From CAZAMI01 sp964627805 (lineage in GTDB: Archaea > Thermoproteota > Thermoprotei_A > Sulfolobales > NBVN01), in the NCBI GenBank assembly GCA_964627805.1, contig CAZVLA010000053.1, positions 1-13,903 of the forward strand: a stretch of 13,903 bases of DNA, given 5' to 3'. Each line of letters opens with the position of its first letter. Positions within the stretch are counted from its first letter, which is position 1. The position numbers and the translations under genes were made by a program. The notes beneath the pieces were generated by a model. That model saw only the letters and a program-made list of their open reading frames with translations. It did not search any database and was not told the origin of the DNA. Positions 1 to 7,420 of the stretch are shown here, piece by piece.

Positions 1-86
1 TAAGGAACTCTAAAGGACATTACTTAAGAAGATCCCATGAAGTATAGTTAAATCAGTGTAAAAGTCTAAGTAATGAGGCATTAATG
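1..86. other. probable chromosomal flank left of the element
   Basis: No coding sequence is visible here. In the frame of the integrase fragment there is a stop at 45-47, so the coding frame does not continue leftward as an Int(N) part. In SSV-type integration, the Int(C) end faces host DNA lying downstream of the target tRNA, which fits this stretch. It is inferred to be host sequence; only 86 bases are present, so this cannot be tested here. Confidence 0.5.
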
Positions 87-1007
87 TGGCGCCGGGGGCT
101 GGATTTGAACCCGCGCGGGGGCACACCCCACCGGCTTAGCAGGCCGGCAACCCACATAACTGAAGAACCCAGAACCAAGTCAATAGTTAACTACAGCCTT
201 AAGATGCCGCCTGTGGATAACGATTTACTGAGTAGTTTCAGAGAGTGGCTTCTGCAGCATGTATCTGAGGAAACAGCTAGGGACTACTACGGCGTTGTAT
301 CACGTCTTGAGTGGCCACCTACTAAGAGAAGTCACAAGCGTGCATGGCGCAAATACATCGAGTTCTTAGCGCATCATGGTCTAATGGATTACATGAAGAA
401 GATGACTTACCTAGATTTCCTCAAGCTTGGCAGCTCAAGAACTTCTAAGACCCAAGCTAGGATACCTGACTCTGTAGTATTAGATATAAGGCGTAAACTT
501 GCAGAGTTAGGGCTTGATTACCTATTCACCTTAGGGCTTAGCGGCGCTAGGCTCAGGCACATAATCACAATGCTCAGTTCATTCAAGCCTTATGAAGAAG
601 CGAAGCACCCCACAGGTAAGTTTGAGCGTAGATTAACCTGCTTTGAAGACCTCGGGTTCTGCAGGTACTACCTAGGAATTAAATTAGGTAAGAAGCGCTG
701 CGACTACATCTACTACCCACTATTTAAGGTTAAGCAGGTAGAGATTGACTACCAACACCTCAAGGACATCTTCCACCATCACGGAATAAGATTCAAGCTC
801 TTAAGGAAGTGGGTAGAGCAGCAGCTCACGCAGTTAGCGCACGAGAATAACATCCCCCTCGACGCAGTCAAATTAATATTGAGTAGGGGGTTATCGGTCT
901 CAGGTATCCACTACTTGAACACGAGGGACTGGGCGGATAGGTTGTTCTCTATCTACGTCAAATGGCTCAAAGAGGTGATGAGCGATGCCTTCTTACTGGA
1001 AGGGTAA
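84..1007 (+). CDS. int: C-terminal fragment of split SSV-type tyrosine integrase, Int(C)
   Basis: This is the catalytic part of a site-specific tyrosine recombinase that integrates a circular element into a tRNA gene. Residues 1-20 are translated tRNA-Ser antisense sequence. Residues about 48-100 match the core-binding region of the second integrase at the right end of the window (shared VSRLE motif). Catalytic landmarks are the box I arginine in SGARLRH (about 154-159), basic residues in FKLLRKW (237-243), an arginine in LSRGLSVSG (268) and the nucleophile tyrosine in GIHYLN (277). The N-terminal KGH-type domain is absent and there is a stop just upstream, so the ATG at 84 is not a true start. 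This is the fragment left at one end after integration. The frame has no internal stop, which suggests recent integration or retained function after excision. It overlaps the next gene by 23 bp. Confidence 0.85.
   Translation: MWRRGLDLNPRGGTPHRLSRPATHITEEPRTKSIVNYSLKMPPVDNDLLSSFREWLLQHVSEETARDYYGVVSRLEWPPTKRSHKRAWRKYIEFLAHHGLMDYMKKMTYLDFLKLGSSRTSKTQARIPDSVVLDIRRKLAELGLDYLFTLGLSGARLRHIITMLSSFKPYEEAKHPTGKFERRLTCFEDLGFCRYYLGIKLGKKRCDYIYYPLFKVKQVEIDYQHLKDIFHHHGIRFKLLRKWVEQQLTQLAHENNIPLDAVKLILSRGLSVSGIHYLNTRDWADRLFSIYVKWLKEVMSDAFLLEG
87..146 (-). other. left attachment site: 3' part of tRNA-Ser(GCU)
   Basis: Read on the minus strand this gives an anticodon arm CCGGC-CTGCTAA-GCCGG (anticodon GCT, serine), a long variable arm as expected for tRNA-Ser, a TTCAAAT T-loop, a CCCCGGC 3' acceptor strand, discriminator G and encoded CCA. 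The 5' half (acceptor GCCGGGG and D arm) is missing: the sequence beyond 150 does not match it. A tRNA 3' fragment embedded in the reading frame of an integrase is the hallmark of SSV-type att sites. The T-stem has one G-A mismatch (GCGGG against CCAGC), consistent with a fragment no longer under selection as a tRNA. The exact core length needs the partner att site. Confidence 0.85.
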
Positions 1008-1233
1008 GACTTCGCTTTCGGTTTGGATTTCGGAAGACCTTAAGTATCAGTTAGCTGTTATTGCTGATGAGTTAGGTTACGCAACTCTCTCGTCGTTCAT
1101 AGAGGACATACTTAAGGAAGCAATAGCTGCGGCTGAGGTGACTAAGGCCCTTAAGTACCCGCCGCACGCTAGGCGTAAGCTCATTCTTGAGTCAGTATTT
1201 CAGAAGATAGTGACTAAGCTGCGCTTCAAGTAA
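985..1233 (+). CDS. ribbon-helix-helix DNA-binding protein
   Basis: An 82-residue protein. Residues 8-47 have the ribbon-helix-helix (CopG/Arc-like) pattern: a short beta strand (KTSLSVWIS), helix A (EDLKYQLAVIADELG), a turn, and helix B (TLSSFIEDILKEAIAAA). A basic tail follows. Such proteins bind operators as dimers and usually act as repressors. Its start (ATG 985) lies inside the end of Int(C), preceded by GAGGTGATGAG as a ribosome binding site, so it is translationally coupled to the integrase gene. A role in controlling integration or excision is plausible from position only. The sequence RHH assignment is fairly clear; the target is unknown. Confidence 0.7.
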   Translation: MPSYWKGKTSLSVWISEDLKYQLAVIADELGYATLSSFIEDILKEAIAAAEVTKALKYPPHARRKLILESVFQKIVTKLRFK

Positions 1234-1277
1234 TTCTACAGAACCATAACCTTCACTCTACAGAATTCTATTAGTTG

Positions 1278-1320
1278 AGAATATATAGTACTTAGCCAAG
1301 TAACAACACGAAAAGGTGAG
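1278..1320 (+). promoter_or_regulatory. promoter and ribosome binding site of the first long operon
   Basis: The gap 1234-1323 is AT-rich and holds a TATA-like element (ATATATAG at 1281-1288) about 40 bp before the GTG at 1324. Transcription would start near 1310, leaving a very short leader with the ribosome binding site AAGGTGAG at 1313-1320. No comparable TATA element is seen between the genes that follow, so this probably drives the operon from 1324 onward. Confidence 0.5.
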
Positions 1321-1323
1321 AGC

Positions 1324-2235
1324 GTGGTGAGGATTAAGTTTCACATGAGCAAGAAGCATAAACTAATATTCGAAATGGGGGTAGCAGTGCTGTGTCTAGT
1401 GTTGTTCCTAGGCACCCTAGGGACTTTAAGCTATACTTCAAAAGTACAGATATTGACGACTGATGACCTCATCAACTGTGTTGTACGTATAGTATATAAG
1501 AATACAACAAGTGGTGTAGCCACCAGCGTTGAGTATAACGCATCTGATATCGCTACGTTATACGACGGCAAGCTCTATCTATCGATACCGTCACCACCAG
1601 CAGGCTATGATGCAATCTTAAGCATTAGGTTCTTCACGAACATAACGTTTAATGAGCTGATTGATAAGGGTTTGAACAAGGTTGAGTACCGTATAGAGTT
1701 CATGAACAACACTGCAGTCAGTACGTCAGTAAGCGTTTTCCTTGACCACTATCGCAGTGACATGACGTGGCATAGTGGTAAATACTGGATATTCTGCAGT
1801 AATTATAAGCCAGTTGTGGACGATGCAACGGGCAGACTCGTACTTAACGCTACGGAAGACATTGACCTCGGCAGTTTCGTGCTCTACGTAATGGCTGGTG
1901 GATTCAGCAACGATATTGTCGTTCCCTCAATAACATTCACAGCAATACCGGTTCAGAACATCGACGGTATAGTACTACAATTCAGCATGTATACCATCAG
2001 CGAGAAGCCCGTGCTTAAGGCTTTGAGTGAACCCGTCTATAGCTTCCTCGCCGCTATGTGGTCAGCGCTCTTAGGCGTCGTGAGGCGTGTTAAGAGTGTG
2101 GTAGCGTCGGCTTTCGGTGGGTTTAGCCTCTCAGCGATATTCACGGGCTTAATCGGCGACCCAGTCATGGCTCTAGTAGTCTCGATATTCGTAATAACGA
2201 TGTTCTTCATCGTAATGAAGCCTAGGCATAGGTGA
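1324..2235 (+). CDS. membrane-anchored surface protein, hypothetical
   Basis: A 303-residue protein of unknown family. A hydrophobic N-terminal segment (about residues 15-37, VAVLCLVLFLGTLGTL) acts as a signal anchor. A polar, beta-rich ectodomain (about 40-235) follows with several N-glycosylation sequons (NTT, NAS, NIT, NNT). The C-terminal 70 residues hold a hydrophobic amphipathic stretch and a last membrane segment (MALVVSIFVITMFFIVM) ending in a basic KPRHR tail. This gives a protein anchored at both ends with a large external domain. It is first in the operon, directly after the promoter, and is followed 6 bp later by a multi-pass membrane gene. A virion envelope or spike role is inferred from topology and position only. 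The start could be GTG 1324 or GTG 1327. Confidence 0.7.
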   Translation: MVRIKFHMSKKHKLIFEMGVAVLCLVLFLGTLGTLSYTSKVQILTTDDLINCVVRIVYKNTTSGVATSVEYNASDIATLYDGKLYLSIPSPPAGYDAILSIRFFTNITFNELIDKGLNKVEYRIEFMNNTAVSTSVSVFLDHYRSDMTWHSGKYWIFCSNYKPVVDDATGRLVLNATEDIDLGSFVLYVMAGGFSNDIVVPSITFTAIPVQNIDGIVLQFSMYTISEKPVLKALSEPVYSFLAAMWSALLGVVRRVKSVVASAFGGFSLSAIFTGLIGDPVMALVVSIFVITMFFIVMKPRHR

Positions 2236-2241
2236 GGTAAA

Positions 2242-2715
2242 ATGTCATTTTTAGAGAAGTTCAGTAGCTTCATGAATCTCGATGCGCCAATAATTATCCT
2301 AGCTGTCGTGCTTGTAGTTGCTGGTATAGTCAACATCATACCTTTAGGTGACCTTCAGAACATAGCAAAATTGACGTTAGCGATTGTTAGCGGCGCTGCG
2401 GGTGTTTGGGTGATTTACCATAGCCTAATGTCTAGAAGCAAGATAGACGACTTCCTTGGTGCATTATTCGGTATGTTACTATTAGGGATATCAGCGTATT
2501 TAGGGTTCGGCTTCAACGTATTAGGCCTATTCAGTCAGTACGTAAGTGCTCTACAGGCATCACTACCGTACATCATAGCAGCCATACTCGCGCTAGCAGG
2601 GATAGTCCTAGTAACGAGAAAGGACAAGCTAGCACAGATAATGGGGATATTCCTAATAATCAGCGCAATGGCTACATTCGGGATAAACTACCTAGGACTC
2701 TTTAAGTGGTGGTGA
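2242..2715 (+). CDS. multi-pass membrane protein, hypothetical
   Basis: A 157-residue, highly hydrophobic protein with about five predicted membrane segments (roughly residues 15-35, 40-63, 73-97, 109-125 and 132-152) joined by very short loops. Only a few charged residues occur, such as SRSKIDD near 65-71 and RKDK near 126-129. No family is recognised. It starts at ATG 2242 with the ribosome binding site GAGGTAAA just before, and its stop lies inside GGTGGTGAACATG, leading straight into the next gene. Small hydrophobic proteins of this kind serve as envelope or capsid proteins in crenarchaeal membrane-containing viruses, but this is only an inference here. Confidence 0.7.
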   Translation: MSFLEKFSSFMNLDAPIIILAVVLVVAGIVNIIPLGDLQNIAKLTLAIVSGAAGVWVIYHSLMSRSKIDDFLGALFGMLLLGISAYLGFGFNVLGLFSQYVSALQASLPYIIAAILALAGIVLVTRKDKLAQIMGIFLIISAMATFGINYLGLFKWW

Positions 2716-2717
2716 AC

Positions 2718-3770
2718 ATGAAAAACACGTTTTTAGCCTTAATCGTAACTGCCCTAATTGTTTCTCTTCTAGGTACGGCAGTAGCCAACGCTCAAGGTTC
2801 CTCATTCGACACAGCAGAGGAAATAGTTGAGAAGAACTGCGTATCTATTAGTAGCGGTGATGAGCACTGGTACAAGGACTACGTGAGTATCGATAGTACG
2901 TCGTCTATTGCTATTTGTGTTTACCCATCAAACAATCTCGATGTTGACCTGTACGTATATGATAGTAATGGTACATTAATGGGGTCTTCAGCGAGGGCTG
3001 CAGGTAATGAAGATTGCGTGACGGTTTACGGGCCTTACGACGGCTATATATACGCTAAGGTAACGTATTACAGTGGTGACGGTGTCTATAATATTAAGTT
3101 CGGTGGTGAGCCTCAAGACCCTGACTCTTTATGCTCAGCAAGTAACTCTGGCTCTAGCGGCTCTAGTAACGCAGGCGGTATTAACATACCTGTACTATCA
3201 AACATTGTGAATGCGTTAAACAATTTAGTAAGGACTATTCAGAACTTCTTCACGTCAATACAGAACTTCTTTAATCAGGTAACGAGAGCTATTAACGGGT
3301 TCTTCACATCATTAATTACGGGAATACAGAACACTATTAACGCAATAGGTCAGGTATTCAGCAATATAGCTAACGGCATAAAGAACTTCTTCACCACGAT
3401 ATGGAACGGGATAGTGGGGTTCTTCAGTAACTTAGGTAGGTGGTTTGTAGACCTATTCAGTAGCTTAGGCAGTGCAATAGCTAACTTCTTCACAATGATA
3501 CTTAACGGACTTAAGAACGCGGGCGAAACATTAGGTAACGCGATTAAGTCATTAGGCGGGCCATTCAGTGCCTTCGGTGATTGGGTAGCGCATAACGGTC
3601 TCTTAGTTATAGGTATTATACTGGTGTTCATAGGGATAGTCATAAGGCCTTGCCTGTACATAGGTGCTGTACTCAGCATTGCTGGGCTATGGATGAGTGG
3701 CTTCAACATGGCGTACATACTGGTGGTGTCAGGCGTAATGATAATAGCAGTAGCAGCCAGAAGAAGGTGA
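2718..3770 (+). CDS. secreted/membrane protein with PPC-like domain and amphipathic repeats
   Basis: A 350-residue protein read from ATG 2718 (ribosome binding site GGTGGTGA; GTG codons further upstream are less likely). Residues 1-25 are a signal peptide with cleavage likely after AVANA. Residues about 28-128 look like a bacterial pre-peptidase C-terminal (PPC) domain: DTAEEI start, EHWYKDYVSI, LDVDLYVYDSNG and a YNIKF end, with cysteines at 41, 67, 100 and 139 that could form disulfides. A Ser/Gly/Asn linker (140-155) leads to a repeat region (160-280) of amphipathic helices with recurring NFF/GFF motifs about 11 residues apart, then two or three membrane segments (293-347) and a RRR end. 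The PPC fold is usually an extracellular accessory domain. A structural or membrane-reshaping role is inferred. Confidence 0.7.
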   Translation: MKNTFLALIVTALIVSLLGTAVANAQGSSFDTAEEIVEKNCVSISSGDEHWYKDYVSIDSTSSIAICVYPSNNLDVDLYVYDSNGTLMGSSARAAGNEDCVTVYGPYDGYIYAKVTYYSGDGVYNIKFGGEPQDPDSLCSASNSGSSGSSNAGGINIPVLSNIVNALNNLVRTIQNFFTSIQNFFNQVTRAINGFFTSLITGIQNTINAIGQVFSNIANGIKNFFTTIWNGIVGFFSNLGRWFVDLFSSLGSAIANFFTMILNGLKNAGETLGNAIKSLGGPFSAFGDWVAHNGLLVIGIILVFIGIVIRPCLYIGAVLSIAGLWMSGFNMAYILVVSGVMIIAVAARRR

Positions 3771-3774
3771 GAGC

Positions 3775-4155
3775 ATGGACTTAAGCCCAGTAATTAACGC
3801 TCTTCAGCAAATCATTAACTGGGGCTTAGGGAAGCTACAGGAATACCTAGGTAATTTCTCAGAAACCCAATGGCTTCTGCTAATACTAGGTATAACGATA
3901 ACCGCAGTAGCTACTTACCACGCATGGAAGGCTCAGAGAATGGCCACCTACAAACTAAGCATTTGGGGCGCTAAGCTAGGGCTAACATTAATCGTGTTAG
4001 CATTCGCTTGGCCTTGGGCCGTAGACCTCTACAACTCAGCAATGCAGGTAACGGGTAATCCAATCCTAAGCGTGATGGCGGTCTTAGCGGGTGGTTTTCT
4101 TGGTTACAACATAATCAAGCTCTTGTTTAGGAAGCGTAAAGAGGTGGTAGCGTGA
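3775..4155 (+). CDS. three-pass membrane protein, hypothetical
   Basis: A 126-residue protein of unknown family. An amphipathic N-terminal helix (VINALQQIINWGLGKLQEYL) precedes three membrane segments (about residues 33-50, 67-83 and 98-115) and a basic RKRKE end. It follows the PPC-domain gene by 4 bp, with AAGGTGAG as ribosome binding site before ATG 3775. The next small gene starts inside its stop codon (GTGA), so the genes are coupled. Size and topology resemble small envelope proteins of crenarchaeal viruses; no sequence motif confirms this. Confidence 0.65.
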   Translation: MDLSPVINALQQIINWGLGKLQEYLGNFSETQWLLLILGITITAVATYHAWKAQRMATYKLSIWGAKLGLTLIVLAFAWPWAVDLYNSAMQVTGNPILSVMAVLAGGFLGYNIIKLLFRKRKEVVA

Positions 4156-4307
4156 GGCTCAAGGTAAACCTCATACTTAAGTCCAAGGTAAAGAGCAGGT
4201 CACCTAAGTCATTACTGAGGATGATTGAGGCGGTAGCGTCTAGGCTGGGGTACCGAGTCGAGATGATGGATTGTAGAACCGAAGATGATGAACCTATATG
4301 GTTCTAA
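4152..4307 (+). CDS. small basic protein, hypothetical
   Basis: A 51-residue reading frame beginning with GTG that overlaps the preceding TGA (GTGA). The N-terminal half is very basic (MRLKVNLILKSKVKSRSPKS), followed by a predicted helix (SLLRMIEAVASRLGY) and an acidic end (TEDDEPIWF). It is preceded by the ribosome binding site GAGGTGG. It fills what would otherwise be a 170-bp gap in an operon with almost no spacing, which is the main reason for calling it. No family is recognised. Confidence 0.5.
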   Translation: MRLKVNLILKSKVKSRSPKSLLRMIEAVASRLGYRVEMMDCRTEDDEPIWF

Positions 4308-4324
4308 TTGTGTCAGGTGATATC

Positions 4325-4576
4325 ATGGGTAAGAAGAAAAGGAAGATAAATTGGAAGAAGATTAAGTGGGGTAGCCTGACTAGGTGGTTAAAGAAGCATG
4401 AGAAAGAGATAAAGAGGCTCACGGGCCGCAGCCCATTCACTAAGACTGGTGAGATTAACGATAACACGCTTAGGTACCTTAAGGCGCATAAGGACATCCT
4501 CAAGAAGATAGCTGGTAGTCAGTATAAGCACATACTAAGGAAAATCATATTCAAACTCAACGTCCTCAAGGGGTGA
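4325..4576 (+). CDS. lysine-rich basic protein, hypothetical
   Basis: An 83-residue, strongly basic protein starting at ATG 4325 (ribosome binding site AGGTGAT at 4314-4320). The start is MGKKKRKINWKKIKW, and lysine and arginine recur to the end, with a less charged middle (SPFTKTGEINDNTLRY). It is predicted helical. The charge suggests nucleic-acid binding, perhaps DNA condensation in a particle, but no domain is recognised. The next gene begins with GTG 4573, overlapping its TGA. Confidence 0.55.
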   Translation: MGKKKRKINWKKIKWGSLTRWLKKHEKEIKRLTGRSPFTKTGEINDNTLRYLKAHKDILKKIAGSQYKHILRKIIFKLNVLKG

Positions 4577-4914
4577 GCACCTTGATATTTAAGCGTGGTA
4601 ATAGCGCTAGGGTCGTAGAGGAAGAGGATGAGAGGGCTAGGCACGTTAGTGACTTAGCTGAGTTCCTGCAGCAGATGAAGGTGCTAGAGGAAGGGCTTAG
4701 GACTATCCACAGGATATTCGTGGATATATGGCATCAGGTACAGAACGACGCAAACATACCTGAGAACCTAAAGCTAGACTTCTGGAAGCACGAAACAACG
4801 CTACTGACTGACATAATCAACAAGCAAGGACTATTCGGCCTAGAAGCTACGGTTAAGGAAGTAAGCAAAGCGATAAGAGCAGCAATCCTTAAGGCACTCG
4901 AAGAGGCTGAGTGA
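4573..4914 (+). CDS. helical cytosolic protein, hypothetical
   Basis: A 113-residue protein of mixed charge with no signal peptide or membrane segment. After a short basic N-terminus (IFKRGNSARVVEEEDERA) it is predicted almost fully helical (residues 20-112). No motif is recognised. It starts with GTG overlapping the preceding stop (GTGA); TTG at 4582 is an alternative. The position between the basic protein and the membrane protein at 4916 places it in the putative virion module. Its function is unknown. Confidence 0.55.
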   Translation: MSTLIFKRGNSARVVEEEDERARHVSDLAEFLQQMKVLEEGLRTIHRIFVDIWHQVQNDANIPENLKLDFWKHETTLLTDIINKQGLFGLEATVKEVSKAIRAAILKALEEAE

Positions 4915-4915
4915 G

Positions 4916-5921
4916 TTGAAACCAAGTCCTGCTTTTTAATCCTAACTTTATACCTATTAATTTTGTTTATAGGCGCCCCAGTCCTAGCTGAAAGTAAAAT
5001 TAAACTGCCTTCAACTCGGTTAGAGCCTACCTTGAGACTTAATGATACGGACATCTACGTGTTATTTAAGTTCGGCGCGTGGGTTAGGGTAGCCTGCAAT
5101 GGCTCAAAGATTACAGCGCCCGTAGTTGTCTATGTTTACTCTAAGGATAAGTACCCAGTATTAGTTAAATCAAACTATAATCAGACATGGCAGGGATTCT
5201 GGGGTAAGGCTCTAAACCTAAGCAAGCTAGACTTAAGCAAACCCCTAATACTTAATATTAGGTATAAAGGTAAGAGCTACGTCTTAAGATTCGTGGCTGT
5301 AAAATCTATTGAAGAGAAGAAAAAGAAGCCTTCAGGACCTTTATTCACTCTAGCTCAGTTAAAGGAATGGCTAGATAGAGAGGCTCAAGCTAGTGCTGTA
5401 CTCGCATTAATTGCGATAATCTCAGCTTTCGGCCTCAAAAGGAAGCTATTACTCTTAAGGACGTTCAACGGGCTTAACTTAGTGTTGCTATTCGCCTCAG
5501 GAATCATAATCTACATCATAGTCACTAGGACAGGCCACAGCCCTTGGCTAGTACTACCATTCGCTCTCTCGTACATTACGACATATAAGGTAACACCGGC
5601 CGGAAGGAAGGTTTACTTGATAAAGATAATCCCATCATTAAGGAAGATATTATGGGAAACAGCGGTTCTCTACCGCACAGCAGAGGGTATGTTAGCCTAT
5701 GCCAAGCAGAGCGTTAGTGAGGCATTTAAGAGGTTACTAGGTAAGCACATAGTTCTCAAAGATATGGAAATAAACAAACTAGGTGAAGACCGTCAGATAA
5801 GTTCTGGACGGTCGAGGATGTCGAGTATTACGAAAAGGCAGAAGGTCTGCTAGTTCTCGATGCTCAATTAACTAAAGAGAAGGTGGTAGAGAGGGAAGGG
5901 GGTGAAGGTATCTATGAGTGA
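4916..5921 (+). pseudogene. membrane protein with two apparent one-base frame breaks
   Basis: The main open frame (TTG 4963 to stop 5853) gives 296 residues: an ectodomain of about 110 residues, three hydrophobic segments (near 141-157, 170-187 and 195-205) and a cytosolic helical tail. Two signs show the frame is incomplete. First, codons upstream of 4963 (from 4918) still read as a signal peptide core (SCFLILTLYLLILFIG, then APVLAES) but with no start codon. One extra A in the AAA at 4919-4921 would join it to TTG 4916, giving an MKTK start. Second, the last 20 or so residues look unnatural, while another frame (5787-5921) reads on as KFWTVEDVEYYEKAEGLL and ends by overlapping the next gene. 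One extra C at 5790-5791 would restore it. It may be a broken gene or contain sequencing errors. Confidence 0.55.
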
Positions 5922-6234
5922 TGTCTTGGCCTCTATAAAGCGTGAAGCAGCTAAGACTAAGGAAAAACTAAGAGAGAAGGTAGAGCCGAGAGCTAAGAGG
6001 GTTAGGGTGCTTAAGGTATACGCTCTAGGCCCTAAGGACGCTGAGAGCCTCATACGCTGGATGAAAGAGGGAAGTATGCTTGAGGAATTACTTAAAGAGA
6101 ACATGGAATTACGCTCACGCTACATCAATCTTGAGGCTAAGCTAACTGTGCTAGCTGACCGTATAGCTGTGCAGAAACTAAGCAAGATATTCAAGGCGGC
6201 AAGAGAGGTGGTTAAGAGTGAGAGAGAAGATTGA
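5914..6234 (+). CDS. coiled-coil protein, hypothetical
   Basis: A 106-residue protein read from ATG 5914, chosen because GGGGGTGA at 5898-5905 sits at the right distance; GTG 5902 is an in-frame alternative. The N-terminal 35 residues are highly charged and helical (SIKREAAKTKEKLREKVE). A short segment (RVRVLKVYALG) could be a beta strand, followed by a leucine-rich helix (about residues 45-95) with coiled-coil character (MLEELLKENMELRSRY). It overlaps the restored end of the preceding membrane protein by 8 bp and the next gene by 17 bp. It may link membrane and ATPase components, but this is a guess from position. Confidence 0.55.
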   Translation: MSDVLASIKREAAKTKEKLREKVEPRAKRVRVLKVYALGPKDAESLIRWMKEGSMLEELLKENMELRSRYINLEAKLTVLADRIAVQKLSKIFKAAREVVKSERED

Positions 6235-6544
6235 CTTAAGTAGCGACATAAGCCTACTCATATCTCAGCTTAAGAGACTTGCTGCTAGCCGTTTAGGGCG
6301 TAGGCTTAAGGTTAATGAGTTAGTCTTTGTTGAGCCTGAGTTAGCTCAGACTATAATAGACTTAGACAACGCAGTAGAGGTCTGGGGTGATAAGGAACTT
6401 AAAGAGGAATGGAAAGCGCTAAGAAAGCGAATCGTAAGAAAAGCAGCACTCGAAGGAATAAGACGCCTAAGCGAGACATCACAACTCTTCATAGCAGGTG
6501 CTGAGGCTAAGGAAAGAGAGGGGTGGGATGAATGGGAAGAATAG
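6218..6544 (+). CDS. helical protein upstream of ATPase, hypothetical
   Basis: A 108-residue, mostly helical, charged protein with no membrane segment. Residues 8-30 form an amphipathic helix (DISLLISQLKRLAASRLGRR). The C-terminus is acidic (EREGWDEWEE). It starts with GTG 6218 after the ribosome binding site GAGGTGG and overlaps the ATPase start by 13 bp, so the two are translationally coupled. It could be a partner of the ATPase. No family is recognised. Confidence 0.55.
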   Translation: MREKIDLSSDISLLISQLKRLAASRLGRRLKVNELVFVEPELAQTIIDLDNAVEVWGDKELKEEWKALRKRIVRKAALEGIRRLSETSQLFIAGAEAKEREGWDEWEE

Positions 6545-7407
6545 TGGATAGGCTAAAGCTATTCGCGCCTTCAGGCGAAGAATATGGCGTAATCAAGGGT
6601 GACGGATGGAAAGTACTTAGAGAGAAAATTAATGAGGCTATCAACGAGGATGGTTTCCTGTTTGTACTAATCATCGGTGAGCGAGGGAAAGGTAAGTCAA
6701 CGCTTGCACTTAACATTCTGCAGCACATCTACGGGGATGCGGCCTTAGTTAAGCATAGCATAGTCTTCACGCCTGACGACTACGATAGCTTAACGCAGAA
6801 TAGCGTGAAGTACGACGGGCTTAGGGCCGAGGACGGAAGAGTTAAGGCTATCCTCTGGGACGACATAGGATTACATTTCAGCACTTATCAATGGTTTACG
6901 CCACACGCTAGACAAAGAATGATAGAATTCATAGAGAACTTTCAAACAGTACGTGAAGATGTTGCAGTATTAATCGGCACAGTTGTTGAAGCAGAAATGT
7001 TACCGCCTAAGCTACGTAGCTCAGCAAATTACATGGTGGACTGCGTTAGAAGGGGTAAGGCCAAGCTCTTCGGGTATAGCAGGTATTTATGGCTACGGAA
7101 GTGGAAGGCCCTAGGGTCTATAGAGTGGTCTAAGACGGAACCAGAGCTTTACCAGTACTACAGGAAGCTTAAGAGGCGAGCGCATAGAGCTAAGGAACGA
7201 GCTAGGATAGTTAGCAGGACTAAGCTAGCTAGGATATACGCTGAGCTACTGCAGTCCTTAAGCAACATAGACTTCGAGCTACTATACGGTTTAGGCATAG
7301 TGGATAAGGACGGCAACATAACACCCTTCGGCGAGTACGTCATTAGAAAGGCGGGACTAGACACGGACTACATAACTGAAATCATTAATAACTTAGGCGA
7401 GTACTAG
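6532..7407 (+). CDS. P-loop ATPase (ASCE type)
   Basis: A 291-residue ATPase. The Walker A motif is GERGKGKST (residues 49-57), preceded by a hydrophobic strand (FLFVLII). Walker B is VKAILWDDIG (104-113) with acidic D110 and D111. A sensor-like strand (VAVLIGT, 144-150) follows, then a basic arm (RKLKRRAHRAKERARIVSR, 211-229) and a C-terminal helical domain (230-291) resembling a small winged helix (GIVDKDGNITPFGEYV). The W-DDIG form of Walker B resembles DnaC/IstB-like and archaeal viral ATPases. It may act in replication initiation or in DNA packaging; the place next to the membrane-protein cluster favours packaging, the DNA-binding-like tail allows either. ATG 6532 follows a strong GAGGGGTGGG ribosome binding site. 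Confidence 0.8.
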   Translation: MGRIVDRLKLFAPSGEEYGVIKGDGWKVLREKINEAINEDGFLFVLIIGERGKGKSTLALNILQHIYGDAALVKHSIVFTPDDYDSLTQNSVKYDGLRAEDGRVKAILWDDIGLHFSTYQWFTPHARQRMIEFIENFQTVREDVAVLIGTVVEAEMLPPKLRSSANYMVDCVRRGKAKLFGYSRYLWLRKWKALGSIEWSKTEPELYQYYRKLKRRAHRAKERARIVSRTKLARIYAELLQSLSNIDFELLYGLGIVDKDGNITPFGEYVIRKAGLDTDYITEIINNLGEY

Positions 7408-7420
7408 ATACTGTGAGAGA

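Noticed and set aside
87..146. Complete functional tRNA-Ser, possibly with an intron
   Set aside because: No D arm or matching 5' acceptor strand was found on the expected side, and a T-stem mismatch is present; it fits an att fragment.
3350..3718. Minus-strand 122-codon frame opposite the PPC-repeat gene
   Set aside because: Mirror image of the repetitive hydrophobic coding sequence; the plus-strand gene has a signal peptide, domain structure and operon context.
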